Source: Pseudomonas moorei
GTDB taxonomy: Bacteria > Pseudomonadota > Gammaproteobacteria > Pseudomonadales > Pseudomonadaceae
DNA: 64,000 nucleotides
NCBI RefSeq assembly: GCF_008801475.1
Contig: NZ_VZPP01000014.1
Location: 124,001-188,000 of the forward strand
Direction of reading: 5' to 3'
The position numbers and the translations under genes are program-made. A model generated the notes under the pieces. It saw only the letters and a list, made by a program, of their open reading frames with translations, searched no databases and was not told the DNA's origin. Every line of letters starts with the position of its first letter. Within the stretch, counting starts at the first letter, position 1. This document shows positions 62,099-64,000 of the stretch, piece after piece.

Positions 62099-62278
62099 TT
62101 TTTTAGTTTGGGCCAGTTTGCGCTGGATGCGCTCGTAGATTTCGGATCGGTGCACATTGACGCTGCGCGGAGCCTCGACGCCGAAGCGCACGTCATTGCC
62201 GTTGATGCCAACGACGCGTATGGAAATGTTGTCACCGATGGAGATCAATTCGCCCACAACACGGCTGAGTACAAGCAT
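62087..62278 (-). CDS. csrA: CsrA/Rsm-family translational regulator
   Basis: A 63-residue RNA-binding dimer subunit that binds GGA motifs near ribosome sites. Key residues are in place: MLVLSR at the start with Leu4 and Arg6, and Arg44 in VNVHRSEIYERI. The RFGVEAPRSVNVHR stretch differs from the typical RsmA and RsmE wording (IGV/INAPK) and resembles the RsmI-like paralogs, so this is probably one of several Rsm proteins and not the main RsmA. It overlaps yheU tail to tail. A GGA motif and a hairpin sit right at its own ribosome site. Confidence 0.93.
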   Translation of the reverse strand: MLVLSRVVGELISIGDNISIRVVGINGNDVRFGVEAPRSVNVHRSEIYERIQRKLAQTKKSVE

Positions 62279-62283
62279 GGCCT

Positions 62284-62312
62284 TCGTCCTTCAGGGTTAC
62301 CGGACCCTGAAG
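62284..62312 (-). promoter_or_regulatory. Hairpin and GGA motif in the csrA leader
   Basis: CTTCAGGGT and ACCCTGAAG (62289-62297 and 62304-62312) form a perfect nine-base stem ending 10 bases before the csrA ATG. The sequence following it on the minus strand reads GAAGGACGAAGGCC, placing an AAGGA Rsm-type site over the Shine-Dalgarno. This allows autoregulation by CsrA-type proteins. Confidence 0.45.
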
Positions 62313-62424
62313 ATGCCCGGCGCACTGCAGCGCATCAAGGCAACAACGGCAATCCAGACCCAACCTACAAGCACAGACCCACAGCACTGACAGAAAGGTC
62401 TTACAAATCGCTTGGACAGTTCCT

Positions 62425-62757
62425 TCAAGACGCGGTAAAGCGCGGCCCAAACAGAATGACGCTGGCCCCAATCACACACAACGCCACGCCGATCCAGTCC
62501 GAACCAAGCGGACGAATCCGCTCGACCACCGCCAGCCAGCCAATCGATGCAATGATGTAAATGCCACCGTACGCGGCATAGGCGCGACCGGCGTAGACCG
62601 CTTCGACACGGGTCAGCAGCACGGCGAACAAGGTCAGGCTGAGCAGCGCCGGCACGATCCACCAGGCGCTTTTGCCTTGGCGCAGCCACATCCAGAAGGC
62701 GAAGCAGCCGGCGATTTCAAACAACGCGGCGAGGAAAAACCACAGGTAGTTGAGCAT
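62425..62757 (-). CDS. YnfA family membrane protein (UPF0060)
   Basis: A 110-residue protein with four hydrophobic helices. It carries the family stretches LAALFEIAGCFAFW near the N-terminus, RAYAAYGGIYIIASIGWL in the middle and DWIGVALCVIGASVILF at the end. The fold resembles small multidrug resistance transporters; the substrate is not established. It lies 146 bases upstream of the csrA-type gene on the same strand. Confidence 0.92.
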   Translation of the reverse strand: MLNYLWFFLAALFEIAGCFAFWMWLRQGKSAWWIVPALLSLTLFAVLLTRVEAVYAGRAYAAYGGIYIIASIGWLAVVERIRPLGSDWIGVALCVIGASVILFGPRFTAS

Positions 62758-62821
62758 GCAAACGTCTCGCGAGGATGACCGATGGCGGCCACCCTAACGA
62801 GGCTGTCCCGTGCGGGCAAGC

Positions 62822-63637
62822 TCAGCCTGCGGATTGTTTGGCCTTGGCGCGCATCTTGTCGGCCATCAGGGTCATTTCGTTGTAGAGCAGTTGCGGGTTT
62901 TTCTGCTTGAGCGCCCAGGCCATGCGGCCCTGCTCGTGGGGCAGGATCATGAACTCGCCAGCGGCAACCTGCTGATAGATGTAATCGGCAATGTCGGCCG
63001 CGCTGATCGGCGAGCTTTCCAGCAATTTACCGACCTGGGCTTTCATGGCCGGCGTCGGGCCGCGGAACGAATCCAGCAGATTGGTCTGGAAGAACGACGG
63101 GCAGACCACGTGCACCCCTATTTCCTGATGAGCCAGTTCGATCAACAGGCTTTCGGACAACGCCACCACGCCAGCCTTGGCCACGTTGTAGTTGCTCATG
63201 GCCGGACCTTGCATCAACGCGGCCATCGACGCGATGTTGATGATCTTGCCTTTGCTTTTTTCCAGCAGTGGCAGGAAAGCCTTGCAGCCCTTGACCACGC
63301 CCATCAGGTTGATCGCGATCTGCCAGTCCCAGTCCTCCAGGGACAGCTCACTGAAGAAACCGCCCGATGCCACGCCGGCGTTGTTGACGATGACATCGAT
63401 GCCACCCAATTTCACTTCGCAAGCCTGGGCGAAGGCGGTCAACTGGCTGTAATCGCGCACATCGCAGCGCTGGATGAAACCATCGCCGCCGGCTTCACGC
63501 ACCCGTTTCAGGGTTTCCTGCAAGCCCGGTTCGCTGACATCCGACAAGGCCAGTTGCCAGCCCTCGCGCGCCCAGCGCAGCGCGATTTCGCGACCCAGGC
63601 CAGAGCCCGCACCAGTGATCATCATGCGATTTTGCAT
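62822..63637 (-). CDS. SDR family oxidoreductase
   Basis: A 271-residue short-chain dehydrogenase from the ATG giving MQNRMMITGAGSGLGREIAL; 32 further codons are open upstream but unlike the family. NNAGVASGGFF, the serine in INIASMAALMQG and the pair Tyr/Lys in YNVAKAGV are seen. The longer C-terminus with FFQTNLLDSFRG resembles SDRs acting on lipids or steroids, but the substrate is unknown. It stands alone, 64 bases upstream of ynfA on the same strand. Confidence 0.87.
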   Translation of the reverse strand: MQNRMMITGAGSGLGREIALRWAREGWQLALSDVSEPGLQETLKRVREAGGDGFIQRCDVRDYSQLTAFAQACEVKLGGIDVIVNNAGVASGGFFSELSLEDWDWQIAINLMGVVKGCKAFLPLLEKSKGKIINIASMAALMQGPAMSNYNVAKAGVVALSESLLIELAHQEIGVHVVCPSFFQTNLLDSFRGPTPAMKAQVGKLLESSPISAADIADYIYQQVAAGEFMILPHEQGRMAWALKQKNPQLLYNEMTLMADKMRAKAKQSAG

Positions 63638-63923
63638 AGCAAACAGCCTTGTTGTTCCGGGGAAGATGCGCCGAGTGTAGCGAAGGATATTGCCCGACCC
63701 ACGCTCCATCAGATTGCTGAATGGCCCGAGCAAACCGCAGGCGCGTCCGGCCCAACTAACGCGATTAACCCCGAAAGAGCCCGCTGTTGGAAAAACATCG
63801 AAAAAACTTGGAATTTTATGAGGTGCGCGGCAGTCGGACTTTTTAAGCAGCTCGAATTAATTGCATTCCCGCTGACCATTAACGATCGGGTCATTCCTGC
63901 ATACTTCCAACAAGGAAACAGTC

Positions 63924-64000
63924 ATGGGCACAATTCTTATCGTAATTCTGATCTTGTTGCTGATCGGTGGATTGCCGGTCTTCCCGCACTCCAGAAGTTG
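63924..64000 (+). CDS. DUF3309 small membrane protein, cut by the window end
   Basis: The visible 25 residues start MGTILIVILILLLIGGLPVFPHSR, the N-terminus of the ~50-residue DUF3309 family, with a hydrophobic helix followed by a Gly/Pro turn. AAGGAAA precedes the ATG. The gene continues beyond the right edge. Function unknown. Confidence 0.8.
   Translation, partial: MGTILIVILILLLIGGLPVFPHSRS

Noticed and set aside
1..64000. tRNA or rRNA genes and insertion sequences
   Set aside because: No cloverleaf-like or rRNA sequence and no transposase frame was recognised by eye in any gap.

Overview
The window looks like a Pseudomonas chromosome of the P. fluorescens/P. putida type. The evidence is the pseudomonad-specific gyrA-serC-pheA-hisC-tyrA/aroA-cmk-rpsA-ihfB order, the wbpM/wbpL O-antigen flanks, a mupP peptidoglycan-recycling phosphatase beside ubiG, a GyrA with Thr83 and Asp87, an N-acetylglutaminylglutamine amide (NAGGN) osmolyte operon, and scattered Pseudomonas REP palindromes. 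Everything here was read by eye from one window; no database search was run.

Layout. 1-1.2 kb: a cut-off FabF-type ketoacyl synthase and an SDR. 1.4-3.9 kb (minus): comEA and the dehydratase wbpM. 3.9-5.0 kb: a 1.2 kb gene-free leader. 5.0-17.6 kb (plus): a more AT-rich O-polysaccharide operon with wecB, wecC, a flippase, a hexapeptide acetyltransferase, a Wzy/WaaL-type polymerase, an asparagine-synthase-like amidotransferase, a heparinase II/III-like protein, one GT4 glycosyltransferase, an epimerase/reductase and wbpL. 17.7-29.6 kb (minus): lapA, ihfB, a small lipoprotein and the aromatic/serine/histidine supraoperon up to gyrA. 30-35 kb: methionine salvage (mtnA, mtaD), ubiG, mupP and a YciK-like SDR. 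35-39.7 kb: a diguanylate cyclase, a TenA/heme-oxygenase-fold protein and a membrane PAS-GGDEF-EAL protein. 39.8-44.3 kb: a 1483-residue protein that I read as a toxin with a deaminase-like C-terminus. 44.3-48.7 kb (minus): ABC exporter, DsbA-like protein, trhO, BolA and a DUF2059 protein. 48.9-56.6 kb: fumC, EamA exporter, thiolase, polyphosphate:AMP phosphotransferase and mnmC. 56.9-61.7 kb: the NAGGN operon. 61.9-64 kb: yheU, a csrA/rsm gene, ynfA, an SDR and the start of a DUF3309 gene.

How genes work together. The O-unit locus supplies UDP-ManNAcA (WecB, WecC) and a 6-deoxy-HexNAc nucleotide (WbpM plus the epimerase/reductase). It has only one transferase besides the initiating WbpL, so it may build a disaccharide repeat, with amidation and acetylation as decorations. 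The minus-strand supraoperon links chorismate use, serine and histidine synthesis, CMP kinase and ribosomal protein S1. The three NAGGN genes make and probably turn over a dipeptide osmolyte. Two c-di-GMP proteins and a CsrA-type regulator give the region a signalling flavour.

The most unusual object is the 1483-residue protein at 39.8-44.3 kb. It ends in a PCxxC deaminase-like tip, has no candidate immunity gene on either side, and its stop lies one base from the stop of the convergent ABC exporter gene.
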